Shown: positions 1 to 5,393, numbered from the stretch's first letter. The stretch: DNA of 5,393 bases from Desulfovibrionaceae bacterium UBA3823 (GCA_002369295.1 DFDR01000110.1:1-5393); one strand, 5' to 3'. Made by a program: numbers and translations. Notes: generated from the sequence alone by a model not told the origin.

Positions 1-108
1 GAAGGACTGGGATTGCTCCCAGAGGTTGAGCAGGTCCTCGTCGTCCATGTCCTGGACCTGCGTTTCGAAGGGGGTGTCCTCGTCGTCGGAACAGAGGATG
101 TGGTTCAT
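1..108 (-). CDS. Small acidic protein, unknown function (5' part only)
   Basis: Only the first 36 codons are present; the gene continues beyond the left edge. The ATG at 108 is preceded by a good ribosome binding site (GAGGAG, five bases upstream), and the frame is open to the edge. The visible peptide starts MNHILCSDDEDTPFE and has 11 Asp/Glu and no Lys or Arg, with two acidic clusters at residues 8-11 and 20-25 (DMDDED), followed by LLNLWEQSQ. No domain is recognised. It starts 17 bases after the SGNH hydrolase gene stops, on the same strand, so it is probably the third gene of that operon. The reading frame is well supported by the ribosome binding site and spacing. No function can be given. 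Confidence 0.65.
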   Translation of the reverse strand, partial: MNHILCSDDEDTPFETQVQDMDDEDLLNLWEQSQSF

Positions 109-125
109 AGTGGCTCCTCGTGGGC

Positions 126-728
126 TTACTCGGCGTTCAGGAAGGTGACCGTTTCAGGCTTGTCCATGAGCAGGGAGGCAAAAAGCTCGTTGCCCTCGGG
201 GCCGGGATGGATTCCGTCGGTCAGCATGCCGGCGAAGCTTCGTGCCATGAGTTCGGGAAAGAGGTTGGCGCAGGGCAGGTTGAGCTTCCTGCAGACCTCC
301 TGGGCAAGGGCTGCGTAGCGCTCGAGGCGGGCGCAGGCCTGTTCGTCGGCGAGCGGGGGCGGGCAGATGAAGAGGGTGGGGGCTATGTTCCTGGCCTTGG
401 CGAGCAGGGAGGCCAGCGCCTCCACCATGCCTTGGGGATCGGCGCCCTGCAGGGCGTCGACGGTGCCCGCGCAGAAGGCGAAGCGGGACCGGATGCCGGG
501 CATGAGGCGGGCTGTGTACTCCGCTTCGAAGCGGGCCGCCACGTCTGCCAGCTTCTGGCGTCTGGCGCCGAGGTTGTAGAAGGTTGCAGGCGGATACTCG
601 TAGCAGCCGCGCTCTGCGCCCTTGAGGGCAAGGCGGCTTACCCAGCCGCCGGGCATGGCGCTGTCGTTGACGCCAAGGGTGACGGAGTCGCCAAAAAAGA
701 ACCAGGTATCGGTGCGGTCGCGTCCCAC
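126..728 (-). CDS. SGNH/GDSL-family hydrolase, cytoplasmic
   Basis: A 200-residue protein of the SGNH (GDSL) esterase/lipase superfamily, which hydrolyses ester or acyl bonds on varied substrates; the substrate here is unknown. Block I is FFFGDSVTLG, with the expected nucleophile Ser15. Block II has Gly54 (YNLGARRQ). Block V is DGIHPGPEGN, giving Asp171 and His174 of the catalytic triad. Block III, normally GxND, reads AGTVDA, so the usual oxyanion-hole Asn is Val90. There is no signal peptide or membrane segment, so it is probably cytoplasmic. I chose the GTG start at 728 because AGGAGG lies exactly seven bases upstream. The in-frame ATG at 734 would touch the same AGGAGG motif with almost no spacing. 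The GTG shares one base with the TAG stop of the radical SAM gene (TAGTG), suggesting translational coupling. Family assignment is firm; activity is less so because of Val90. Confidence 0.87.
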   Translation of the reverse strand: MGRDRTDTWFFFGDSVTLGVNDSAMPGGWVSRLALKGAERGCYEYPPATFYNLGARRQKLADVAARFEAEYTARLMPGIRSRFAFCAGTVDALQGADPQGMVEALASLLAKARNIAPTLFICPPPLADEQACARLERYAALAQEVCRKLNLPCANLFPELMARSFAGMLTDGIHPGPEGNELFASLLMDKPETVTFLNAE

Positions 729-3343
729 TAGCATCCCTCCTCGCATGCCCCGCCGGGCATGAACTGGGCGGTTTTTCTGACGTGCAGCAGCATGGCCAGA
801 TCCTCGAAGGGGCCAAGGGGCGCGAACACGGCTCTGCAGATCAGGAGCGGGGAGAGGTATCCGGCGCTCCAGTCGCAGGTGAACTCGACGTCGCAGCCCG
901 TCCCCGGCGCGCGCAGGTTGCACACCAGGGCGCGGACGTCGGCGGTGCGGGGGCCCTTCTTGGTTTCCCTCGTGAACAGGAACTCGTCCTGCTGCCAAAA
1001 ATCAAGGAAGCACTGTATGCCTTCGCCGCTTCGTCCGTCAAGGGTGACGGCAAAGCGCTCGGCGCTGGCCTGGAGGGCCTTGTCGGCCCAGGCCGCGCGC
1101 TCGGCCCTGTAGGCGCGCATGCCTCGGGGCAGGCAGGCGTTGAGGCCGGACAAGAGGGCCTCTGCCGGCATGTCCTGGCGCAGGGTGGCGGAAAACCATT
1201 CGCAGCTGCTCTCGACTCCGACGGGCAGGGCCCTGCCGAAGCTTAAGAGCGGCATGGGATGGAAGCCCTGGGAGAAAGCCATGGGCACCCTCGCCCGGCG
1301 CAGGGCCCTGTCGAGCACGGCCTGCAGCTCCAGCTGGGAGAGCCAGCAGCTCTCCTGGAGCTTTTCGTGCCAGATGCGCCAGGTGGCGGCCCTGGCCGTG
1401 AGCGAGGCCTCGATCTGCGGGGGCCTGGCGGAAATTTCCCTGAGCACGATGCGCCCGCGCTCGTCGCGCCGGGGCTGGTTGGGCTCCTGGTCGCGCTGGG
1501 GGAAGACGAGGCGGTTCCTGTGCTCCTCCGCTCCCTGGCGGGGGAGCAGCGACGGAGCGCCCTTGCGGTCGCAGGCGCCGCACTGGCGGCAGGCATGGTA
1601 GCGGCAGTCCTCGGTGACCTTTTCCTGCAGGGCCCGCTCCCACTCGCGGCGCAGGAAGTTTTCGGAAACGCCGCTCTCGATGTGCGACCAGGGAAGGCTG
1701 GCGCCCAGGGGAAAGCCTTTGATGCAGGCATCCTCGTCGAAGCCTTCCTCCTTGAGCGCCTCCTGCCAGGGCTCGAGGCAGAAGTGCTCCATCCAGCCCT
1801 GGAAGACGGCTCCCTTGCGGAAGGCGCGCTCCACCACGCCCGCCATGCGTCGGCCGGCCCGGGAGAGTATGCCTTCGAGATGGCTGACCTTCGGCTCGTG
1901 CCAGCGCATGACGAGCCCCTTCTGGCGGCGGAAGAGGCTGTGCACGAGCTCAACCCGGCGCGCTATCTCGGGAAGCGGAATCTGGTCCACCCACTGGAAA
2001 GGCGTGAAGGGCTTGGGCACGAAGGGCGAGAGGGCCGCCGTCACGGCAAGCCTCGGCGCCCCCCGGCCGCCGGCTTCGCGCACCTTGCGGCAGAGCTCGA
2101 AGATGGCTGCCAGATCCTCGTCGGTCTCCGTGGGCAGGCCGATCATGAAGTAGAGCTTCACCTGGCGCCAGCCGTACTCGAGCAGCTTCTGCACGTGCAG
2201 CAGGAGCTGCTCCTCGGTGACGCCCTTGTTGATGACGTTGCGCAGGCGCTGGCTTCCCGCCTCGGGCGCCAGCGTGACGCCCGTGCGCCTGAGCCTCGAC
2301 ATGCGGTCCATGATGCTGTCGTCGATGGAGCCCACGCGCAGAGAGGGCAGGGAGAGCGAGATCTGCTCCTCGGCGCAGCGGTCGAGGGTGCGCGAGCACA
2401 GGGTCTTGAGCGCCGAATAGTCGCCTGCCGAGAGGGAGAGGAAGCTGATCTCGTCGAAGCCCGTCTCGTCGAGGCAGTCCTTGAGGATGCGTTCCACCGT
2501 CTCTACGCTGCGCTCCCTGGCCGGGCGGTAGACCACGCCGGCGTGGCAGAAGCGGCAGAAGCGCGTGCAGCCCCTCGCTATCTCGAGAGAGAGGCGGTTG
2601 TGGACCGTGGCGATGGGCACCACCTGGCGGGCGGGGTAGTAGGCCTTGTCGAAGTCGGCCACGATGCGCCGGGAGGGACGGGGCAGGCCGGGATAGCGGG
2701 GCTGGAGGGATCCGTCCGGCGCCTCCTGGAAGAGGGAGGGCACGTAGATGCCCGGAATCAAGGCAAGCTCCCGGAGCAGGGCCTGGCGGCCCTGGCCGAG
2801 CTTCCTGGCCCTCTCGAGGGCCTGGCAGAGTTCGGGCAGGCTTTCTTCGGCGTCGCCGAGAACCATGGCGTCGAGAAAGGGGGCCATGGGCTCGGCGCTG
2901 ATGGAGGCGCCGCCGCCCGAGATCACGAGCGGACAGGCGGAAAGGTCGTCCGGCCGGTCTGCGCCGCGCAGGGGAATGCCGGCGAGGTCGAGCATGTTGA
3001 GCACGTCCGTGTAGCAGAGCTCGTGGGTGATGGAGAAGCCCACCAGATCCATGTCCTTCAGGGGCGTGTCCGACTCCAGCGTGGCCAGGAGCGTGCCGGT
3101 CCTGCGCAGGAGCGCGCAGGCCTCGGCGTCGGGTTCGAAGCAGCGCTCCGCCCACCACGAAGGATTGGCGTTGACGGCGCCGTAGATGATTTTCGATCCC
3201 AGATGGGACATGCCGACGCTGTAGAGGTCGGGAAAGCACAGCGCGCAGCGCAGCGAAACGGCGGCGGGATCCTTGTGGACGGCGTTCTGCTCGATGCCGG
3301 TGTAGCGGCTCGGCTCGCGCAGCAGGGGGAGAAGGGAACGCAT
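728..3343 (-). CDS. B12-binding-type radical SAM protein fused to DUF2344 domain (TIGR03960 + TIGR03936)
   Basis: An 871-residue radical SAM enzyme of unknown reaction. The N-terminal part (about 1-240) resembles the B12-binding-like domain of TIGR03960, including SITHELCYTDVLNMLDLAG near 104-122 and GGGASISAEP near 143-152; the classical DxHxxG cobalamin ligand motif is not visible. The radical SAM core (about 245-480) has the CxxxCxxC cluster motif at Cys259, Cys263 and Cys266, followed by SLSAGDYS, LAPEAGSQRLR and the LPTETDED stretch. A second cysteine group, Cys580, Cys585, Cys588 and Cys591, is typical of the family and may bind another metal or cluster. After a charged linker (about 592-650), residues 655-860 match TIGR03936/DUF2344 (SQLELQAVLDRALRRARVP, then FSQGFHPMPLLSFGRALPVG). 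In many bacteria these are two adjacent genes; here they are fused with no frame break. The ATG start has AGGAG four bases upstream. It is the first gene of a minus-strand unit with the SGNH hydrolase. Confidence 0.93.
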   Translation of the reverse strand: MRSLLPLLREPSRYTGIEQNAVHKDPAAVSLRCALCFPDLYSVGMSHLGSKIIYGAVNANPSWWAERCFEPDAEACALLRRTGTLLATLESDTPLKDMDLVGFSITHELCYTDVLNMLDLAGIPLRGADRPDDLSACPLVISGGGASISAEPMAPFLDAMVLGDAEESLPELCQALERARKLGQGRQALLRELALIPGIYVPSLFQEAPDGSLQPRYPGLPRPSRRIVADFDKAYYPARQVVPIATVHNRLSLEIARGCTRFCRFCHAGVVYRPARERSVETVERILKDCLDETGFDEISFLSLSAGDYSALKTLCSRTLDRCAEEQISLSLPSLRVGSIDDSIMDRMSRLRRTGVTLAPEAGSQRLRNVINKGVTEEQLLLHVQKLLEYGWRQVKLYFMIGLPTETDEDLAAIFELCRKVREAGGRGAPRLAVTAALSPFVPKPFTPFQWVDQIPLPEIARRVELVHSLFRRQKGLVMRWHEPKVSHLEGILSRAGRRMAGVVERAFRKGAVFQGWMEHFCLEPWQEALKEEGFDEDACIKGFPLGASLPWSHIESGVSENFLRREWERALQEKVTEDCRYHACRQCGACDRKGAPSLLPRQGAEEHRNRLVFPQRDQEPNQPRRDERGRIVLREISARPPQIEASLTARAATWRIWHEKLQESCWLSQLELQAVLDRALRRARVPMAFSQGFHPMPLLSFGRALPVGVESSCEWFSATLRQDMPAEALLSGLNACLPRGMRAYRAERAAWADKALQASAERFAVTLDGRSGEGIQCFLDFWQQDEFLFTRETKKGPRTADVRALVCNLRAPGTGCDVEFTCDWSAGYLSPLLICRAVFAPLGPFEDLAMLLHVRKTAQFMPGGACEEGC

Positions 3344-3361
3344 GGTGCTCCTGATGGTGCT

Positions 3362-3390
3362 CTGTTAGGGGTGCCGGTAAAGGCGCTCAA
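3362..3390 (-). promoter_or_regulatory. Possible sigma-70 promoter of the radical SAM operon
   Basis: On the minus strand, TTGAGC (3385-3390) and TAACAG (3362-3367) are separated by 17 bases, which places transcription start near 3355, just ahead of the AGGAG ribosome binding site at 3348-3352. It lies directly downstream of the terminator hairpin of the preceding gene, where a new promoter would be expected. The hexamers match consensus only 4/6 and 3/6, so this is a weak call. Confidence 0.3.
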
Positions 3391-3397
3391 GCGACAA

Positions 3398-3429
3398 GAA
3401 GGGGGCGGCGCCTGGGCGCGGCCCCCTTC
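3398..3429 (-). terminator. Intrinsic terminator-like hairpin after the Sm-like gene
   Basis: A perfect 9-bp inverted repeat, GAAGGGGGC (3398-3406) with GCCCCCTTC (3421-3429), can extend by three inner G/C pairs around a small loop. On the minus strand it lies 21 bases past the stop codon of the 115-residue gene, and the stem runs into TTCTTGTCGCTT, an interrupted T tract. On the plus strand the hairpin is followed by A residues, so it would work only leftwards. The stem is strong and the T tract imperfect. It separates the Sm-like gene from the radical SAM operon. Confidence 0.6.
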
Positions 3430-3450
3430 AGGGAAAAAGCTCGTCTCGGA

Positions 3451-3798
3451 CTAGTGGATGAGGCCGGAGCCTCCGCCCTGCTGGCCCGCGCCGGAGCCGA
3501 AGTGGAGCTTGCCGAGGCCGTTGGCCACCGTGAGGTTGGTGGTCACTTCGATGTACTTGTCCTGAAGCTCCTTGGGCGTGTCCGTGAACTTGTGGAGCAC
3601 GAACTTGCCGGCGAGAGCGACGTTGAACTTGTTCTCAAAGGGGAAGCCGTAGGGGGTCACGAGCATCTGCATGCCCTGCTGGGTGGGCACGTTCTGCAGC
3701 TGGGCCGCATCCTGGAGCTCGTCCTTCTCGGGGTCCCACTTGCCGATGACGATTTCGCCTGAGACAAGTTTCATCATTCTGATTTCTAAAGAAGCCAT
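3451..3798 (-). CDS. Small conserved-looking protein, possible Sm-like fold
   Basis: A 115-residue soluble protein. I do not recognise a named family with certainty. The N-terminal stretch MKLVSGEIVIGKWDPEKDEL (9-28), then PTQQGMQMLVTPYGFPF (38-54) and DKYIEVTTNLTVA (80-92), recall small Sm-like beta-barrel proteins of bacteria and phages that start with a K-L-x-(S/T)-G-E-x-(V/I)-I-G/A pattern. This resemblance is by eye only. The tail (101-112) is Gly/Gln/Ser rich (GSGAGQQGGGSG) and probably disordered. I chose the ATG at 3798 because AAGGAG lies six bases upstream; the in-frame ATG two codons earlier abuts that AAGGAG with no spacing. It has no signal peptide. It appears monocistronic, with its own promoter and a terminator hairpin, and diverges from rnc. 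If the Sm-like reading is right, it would be an RNA-binding candidate beside an RNase III gene. Confidence 0.85.
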   Translation of the reverse strand: MASLEIRMMKLVSGEIVIGKWDPEKDELQDAAQLQNVPTQQGMQMLVTPYGFPFENKFNVALAGKFVLHKFTDTPKELQDKYIEVTTNLTVANGLGKLHFGSGAGQQGGGSGLIH

Positions 3799-3826
3799 GG
3801 GCATCTCCTTGTGAAAAATTTCCAGT

Positions 3827-3854
3827 GAGGTAGCATACCGGCTTGCGAAGTCAA
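3827..3854 (-). promoter_or_regulatory. Likely promoter of the Sm-like gene
   Basis: On the minus strand a good -35 element TTGACT (3849-3854, 5/6 match) is followed after 16 bases by an extended -10 region TGC-TACCTC (3827-3835). The -10 hexamer itself is poor, but the TG extension partly compensates. Transcription would start near 3820, giving a leader of about 22 bases that contains the AAGGAG ribosome binding site (3805-3810). Confidence 0.45.
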
Positions 3855-3861
3855 GTTTTTA

Positions 3862-3889
3862 TTGCCATGGGCGGAAAAGCGGCTAGTCT
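3862..3889 (+). promoter_or_regulatory. Possible promoter giving a leaderless rnc transcript
   Basis: TTGCCA (3862-3867, 5/6 match to the -35 consensus) and TAGTCT (3884-3889, fits the TANNNT form) are 16 bases apart. The -10 element ends six bases before the rnc ATG, so transcription would begin at or next to the start codon. No ribosome binding site is visible before rnc, which agrees with a leaderless message. The -10 match is weak. Confidence 0.35.
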
Positions 3890-3895
3890 GTGCGC

Positions 3896-4654
3896 ATGAA
3901 CACCTTTCCATCCCTAGCAGACGAAGACAGGGAGCGCCTGGAAGCGGCCCTCGGGCACCGCTTCAAGGACGTTTCCCTGCTGGAGCAGGCCCTGACCCAT
4001 TCTTCCTGCGCCAACGAGCACGGCTCCGGCACGGAGCACAACGAGCGCCTCGAGTTTCTGGGCGACGCCGTCATGGAGCTGTGCGTCTCCACGGTGCTCT
4101 ACCGGCGCTTCCCCCATGCCCGCGAAGGCGACCTGACGCTTCTGCGCTCCTCCCTTGTCAGCACCCGGAGCTTCGCGCGCTTCGCGAGGCTGACCGGCAT
4201 AGACCGCTGCCTCTTCCTCGGCAGGGGCGAGGATGCCCAGGGCGGCAGGGAGCGCGATACAGTGCTCAGCGACGCCTTCGAGGCCGTGGTGGCAGCCGTC
4301 TACGAGGACGGCGGCTTCGAGGCCGCACGGCAGGTCGTCGACAAGGTCTTCGAAGGGCACTGGCCCGAGCACGCCAACGAGTCCAGAAAGGAGCGCGACC
4401 GCAAGACGAGCCTCCAGGAGCTCTGCCACCGGCTCTTTGCCGGCGAGCGGCCTATCTACGTGCAGATTGCCGCCGAGGGGCCGAGCCACGCCCGCGTCTT
4501 CACCGTCGAGGTGACGCTTCCGGACGGCCGCGCCTTCCGGGCCGAGGGCACCTCCTGCAAGCGCGCCGAGCAGAATGCCGCTGCCAAAGCCCTTGCCGCC
4601 CTTGTTGCCGAGCCCGCAGGGGCGGGAAGCCGGAAGATCCATGCCAAGGGATAG
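3896..4654 (+). CDS. rnc: Ribonuclease III
   Basis: A 252-residue cytoplasmic double-strand-specific endoribonuclease that matures rRNA precursors and processes structured mRNAs. The RNase III signature NERLEFLGDAV is at 49-59, giving metal-binding Glu53 and Asp57. The second catalytic pair is in LSDAFEAVVAAVYEDGG, with Asp126 and Glu129. A C-terminal double-stranded RNA-binding domain spans about 170-237, with TSLQELCHRLF at its start and CKRAEQNAAAKAL at its end. Length is usual for bacterial RNase III and all catalytic residues are present. The ATG at 3896 follows an in-frame GTG two codons upstream; neither has a clear ribosome binding site, unlike every other gene here. It is not followed by era as in enterobacteria; it converges with acyP, 21 bases away, and appears monocistronic. 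Short tails outside the domains look unremarkable. Confidence 0.97.
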   Translation: MNTFPSLADEDRERLEAALGHRFKDVSLLEQALTHSSCANEHGSGTEHNERLEFLGDAVMELCVSTVLYRRFPHAREGDLTLLRSSLVSTRSFARFARLTGIDRCLFLGRGEDAQGGRERDTVLSDAFEAVVAAVYEDGGFEAARQVVDKVFEGHWPEHANESRKERDRKTSLQELCHRLFAGERPIYVQIAAEGPSHARVFTVEVTLPDGRAFRAEGTSCKRAEQNAAAKALAALVAEPAGAGSRKIHAKG

Positions 4655-4675
4655 CGGGCCTGCAGGAAGGCCTTG

Positions 4676-5005
4676 CTACGAGCCCCAGCGCGCGATGCGG
4701 AAGCCCCGCTCGCCCGGGACGGGGCAGATTTGCCTTCTTGAAAGCCGTGCAACACGGATGGGCCAGCCCAGCGGGGGATGGGCGAGGTGGTAGGCAAAGT
4801 CCTCCAGGCCTTCCGGCTGCCCCTGCACTTCCATGGCAACGCAGCCGTCCGGCAGGTTCATGACAAAGCCTGTCAGGCCAAGCTTTCCGGCAAGGCCTCT
4901 GGCGTACCAGCGGAAGCCGACGCCCTGCACTCTGCCGTCGGCCAGCATGGCTTCCCGCACCAGGCCGCTTCCGCCCTGCTCCCGTCCTCCAGCCGCTTTG
5001 TCCAT
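4676..5005 (-). CDS. acyP: Acylphosphatase
   Basis: A 109-residue small cytosolic enzyme that hydrolyses the carboxyl-phosphate bond of acyl phosphates such as acetyl phosphate or carbamoyl phosphate. The family signature GRVQGVGFRWYA is at 24-35, with the phosphate-binding Arg32, and GFVMNLPDGCVAMEVQG is at 46-62, with the catalytic Asn50. The alpha/beta sandwich core is complete up to GFRIARW at the end. It is slightly longer than the usual 90 or so residues because of a Gly-rich N-terminal tail (2-14). The ATG at 5005 is chosen because AAAGGAG lies six bases upstream and because the next ATG (residue 20) would remove most of the first beta strand. It converges with rnc. It has a leader of about 75 bases if the promoter proposed at 5088-5117 is used. 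Confidence 0.95.
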   Translation of the reverse strand: MDKAAGGREQGGSGLVREAMLADGRVQGVGFRWYARGLAGKLGLTGFVMNLPDGCVAMEVQGQPEGLEDFAYHLAHPPLGWPIRVARLSRRQICPVPGERGFRIARWGS

Positions 5006-5087
5006 GTCCTGCTCCTTTGCCGGCCTGCCAAGGCCCGGGCCTGTTCGGCATCCTGCCCGCAAGCGCTCTGGCGGCCGGCGGCAAGGC

Positions 5088-5117
5088 AATGTACAAAAGC
5101 TTGACATCCCTGCGCAA
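5088..5117 (-). promoter_or_regulatory. Possible sigma-70 promoter of acyP
   Basis: On the minus strand TTGCGC (5112-5117) and TACATT (5088-5093, 4/6 match, preceded by TG) are 18 bases apart. Transcription would start near 5081, giving a G/C-rich leader of about 75 bases. This A/T-richer spot is the best candidate upstream of acyP, but the -35 element is weak. Confidence 0.35.
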
Positions 5118-5196
5118 GGCTGGACGGCAGGGCGCCTAAAAACTGGGCAGGAGCGCTGCCGGCCCCCTGCCTGGCTGGATCGTGAGGCGCTCCAGG

Positions 5197-5205
5197 CCCC
5201 CCCCC
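5197..5205 (+). repeat. Homopolymer run of nine C
   Basis: Nine consecutive C residues lie about 50 bases upstream of the sigma-54 promoter and end at the left arm of the inverted repeat. The run is visible directly. Whether its length varies between cells cannot be seen from one sequence. Confidence 0.9.
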
Positions 5206-5241
5206 TTCTGGAGGGGAAGGGATGCAGCCATGCTCCAGAAG
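5205..5241. repeat. 9-bp inverted repeat, possible activator binding site
   Basis: CTTCTGGAG (5205-5213) and CTCCAGAAG (5233-5241) are perfect inverted copies separated by 19 bases. A further GCTCCAG lies at 5189-5195 and matches the right arm at 5232-5238. Sigma-54 promoters need an enhancer-binding activator that usually binds dyad sequences upstream. This repeat lies roughly 43 to 79 bases before the predicted transcription start, which is closer than most such sites. The repeat is seen directly; its role is inferred. Confidence 0.4.
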
Positions 5242-5257
5242 CGCTTTCCTGCGATAT

Positions 5258-5273
5258 TGGCACGGCGCTTGCA
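5258..5273 (+). promoter_or_regulatory. Sigma-54 (RpoN) promoter
   Basis: TGGCACGGCGCTTGCA matches the sigma-54 consensus TGGCACG-N4-TTGCW exactly, with the invariant GG (5259-5260) and GC (5271-5272) at the required spacing. Transcription should begin near 5284, leaving a leader of about 65 bases before the ATG at 5350. It is oriented toward the right-hand gene. RpoN promoters are silent without an AAA+ activator, so that gene is probably controlled by a specific signal; the activator gene is not in the window. Confidence 0.78.
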
Positions 5274-5349
5274 GAAATGACAGCGACGCGATGTGCAGGC
5301 GGATTCCGCGGCCAGAGCGCCATCTCAACACGACAAGGAGTGCAATGCC

Positions 5350-5393
5350 ATGCTGCGTCGAAATCTCTTGGTCCTTTCGGTTCTGGCAGCCGG
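5350..5393 (+). CDS. Exported protein, unknown function (signal peptide only)
   Basis: Only 14 codons and two bases are present before the right edge. The peptide MLRRNLLVLSVLAA has a short basic start (Arg3, Arg4) and a hydrophobic run, typical of a signal peptide. The twin Arg could point to Tat export, but RRNLLV fits that motif only partly and Sec is more likely. AAGGAG (5335-5340) lies nine bases before this ATG. Another ATG at 5345 in a different frame would give a Cys/Trp-containing peptide with no export character and shorter spacing, so it is less likely. The gene is preceded by a consensus sigma-54 promoter. The mature protein cannot be identified. Confidence 0.6.
   Translation, partial: MLRRNLLVLSVLAA

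Larger units (their letters stand above)
5006..5349. other. Intergenic regulatory region between acyP and a divergent sigma-54-dependent gene
   Basis: This 344-base gap shows no convincing gene on either strand; the open frames that cross it lack ribosome binding sites or protein motifs. It contains the acyP leader and probable promoter on the left. The right half holds a run of nine C residues, a 9-bp inverted repeat with an extra half-site, a consensus sigma-54 promoter and the ribosome binding site of the right-hand gene. The middle (5121-5172) is rich in short G/C inverted repeats, such as GGCAGG (5146-5151) with CCTGCC (5166-5171), for which I can give no role. Confidence 0.7.

Noticed and set aside
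1259..3454. Plus-strand open frame of 731 codons opposite the radical SAM gene
   Set aside because: It is antisense to a protein with clear family motifs, has no recognisable domain, and is rich in Gly/Ala/Arg/Glu as expected for the complement of a GC-rich gene.
4657..4672. GGCCT/AGGCC hairpin between the rnc and acyP stops
   Set aside because: The stem is only five pairs and no T run follows on either strand, so it is not supported as a terminator, although its position between convergent genes would fit one.
3862..4863. Plus-strand open frame of 333 codons overlapping rnc
   Set aside because: It is a frame-shifted shadow of rnc with an Arg/Pro/Ala-rich composition; the catalytic motifs are in the other frame.
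5012..5033. Short inverted repeat that could pair with the acyP ribosome binding site
   Set aside because: Only CCTT/AAGG plus two inner G/C pairs around a mismatch; such pairings are expected by chance in this GC-rich leader.
5101..5106. Perfect TTGACA on the plus strand
   Set aside because: No acceptable -10 element is found 16 to 18 bases downstream, and the right-hand gene has a far better sigma-54 promoter.
4873..5331. Minus-strand open frame extending upstream of acyP in another frame
   Set aside because: It overlaps acyP out of frame, lacks a ribosome binding site and protein motifs, and crosses the sigma-54 promoter.

Overview
This GC-rich window carries six coding regions with strong third-position G/C preference. 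Dense packing, purine-rich ribosome binding sites, a fused B12-type radical SAM/DUF2344 protein and a textbook sigma-54 promoter suggest a Gram-negative bacterium. A Desulfovibrio-like member of the Desulfobacterota is my best guess. That assignment is an inference from gene content and has not been tested by any search.

Layout. On the minus strand, reading from about 3390 down to 1, lies a three-gene unit: an 871-residue radical SAM protein (TIGR03960-like) with a fused C-terminal TIGR03936/DUF2344 domain; a 200-residue cytoplasmic SGNH/GDSL hydrolase whose GTG start overlaps the preceding stop codon by one base; and the first 36 codons of a very acidic small protein that runs off the left edge. 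Upstream on the same strand is a 115-residue protein with an Sm-like appearance, ending in a G/C-rich hairpin terminator. Diverging from it on the plus strand is rnc (ribonuclease III), which has no visible ribosome binding site and may be leaderless. rnc converges with acyP (acylphosphatase, minus strand). The stretch from 5006 to 5349 has no gene. It holds the likely acyP promoter, a run of nine C residues, a perfect 9-bp inverted repeat and a consensus sigma-54 promoter, which drives a plus-strand gene whose first 14 codons look like a signal peptide.

How the genes relate. RNase III processes double-stranded RNA. The Sm-like protein, if real, would be an RNA-binding candidate. The radical SAM/DUF2344 family has no established function but is often found near ribosome or RNase genes in other bacteria. 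An RNA-centred neighbourhood is therefore possible but unproven. Acylphosphatase and the SGNH hydrolase are metabolic or housekeeping hydrolases with no evident link to it. I see no CRISPR array, tRNA, rRNA, transposon or phage gene.
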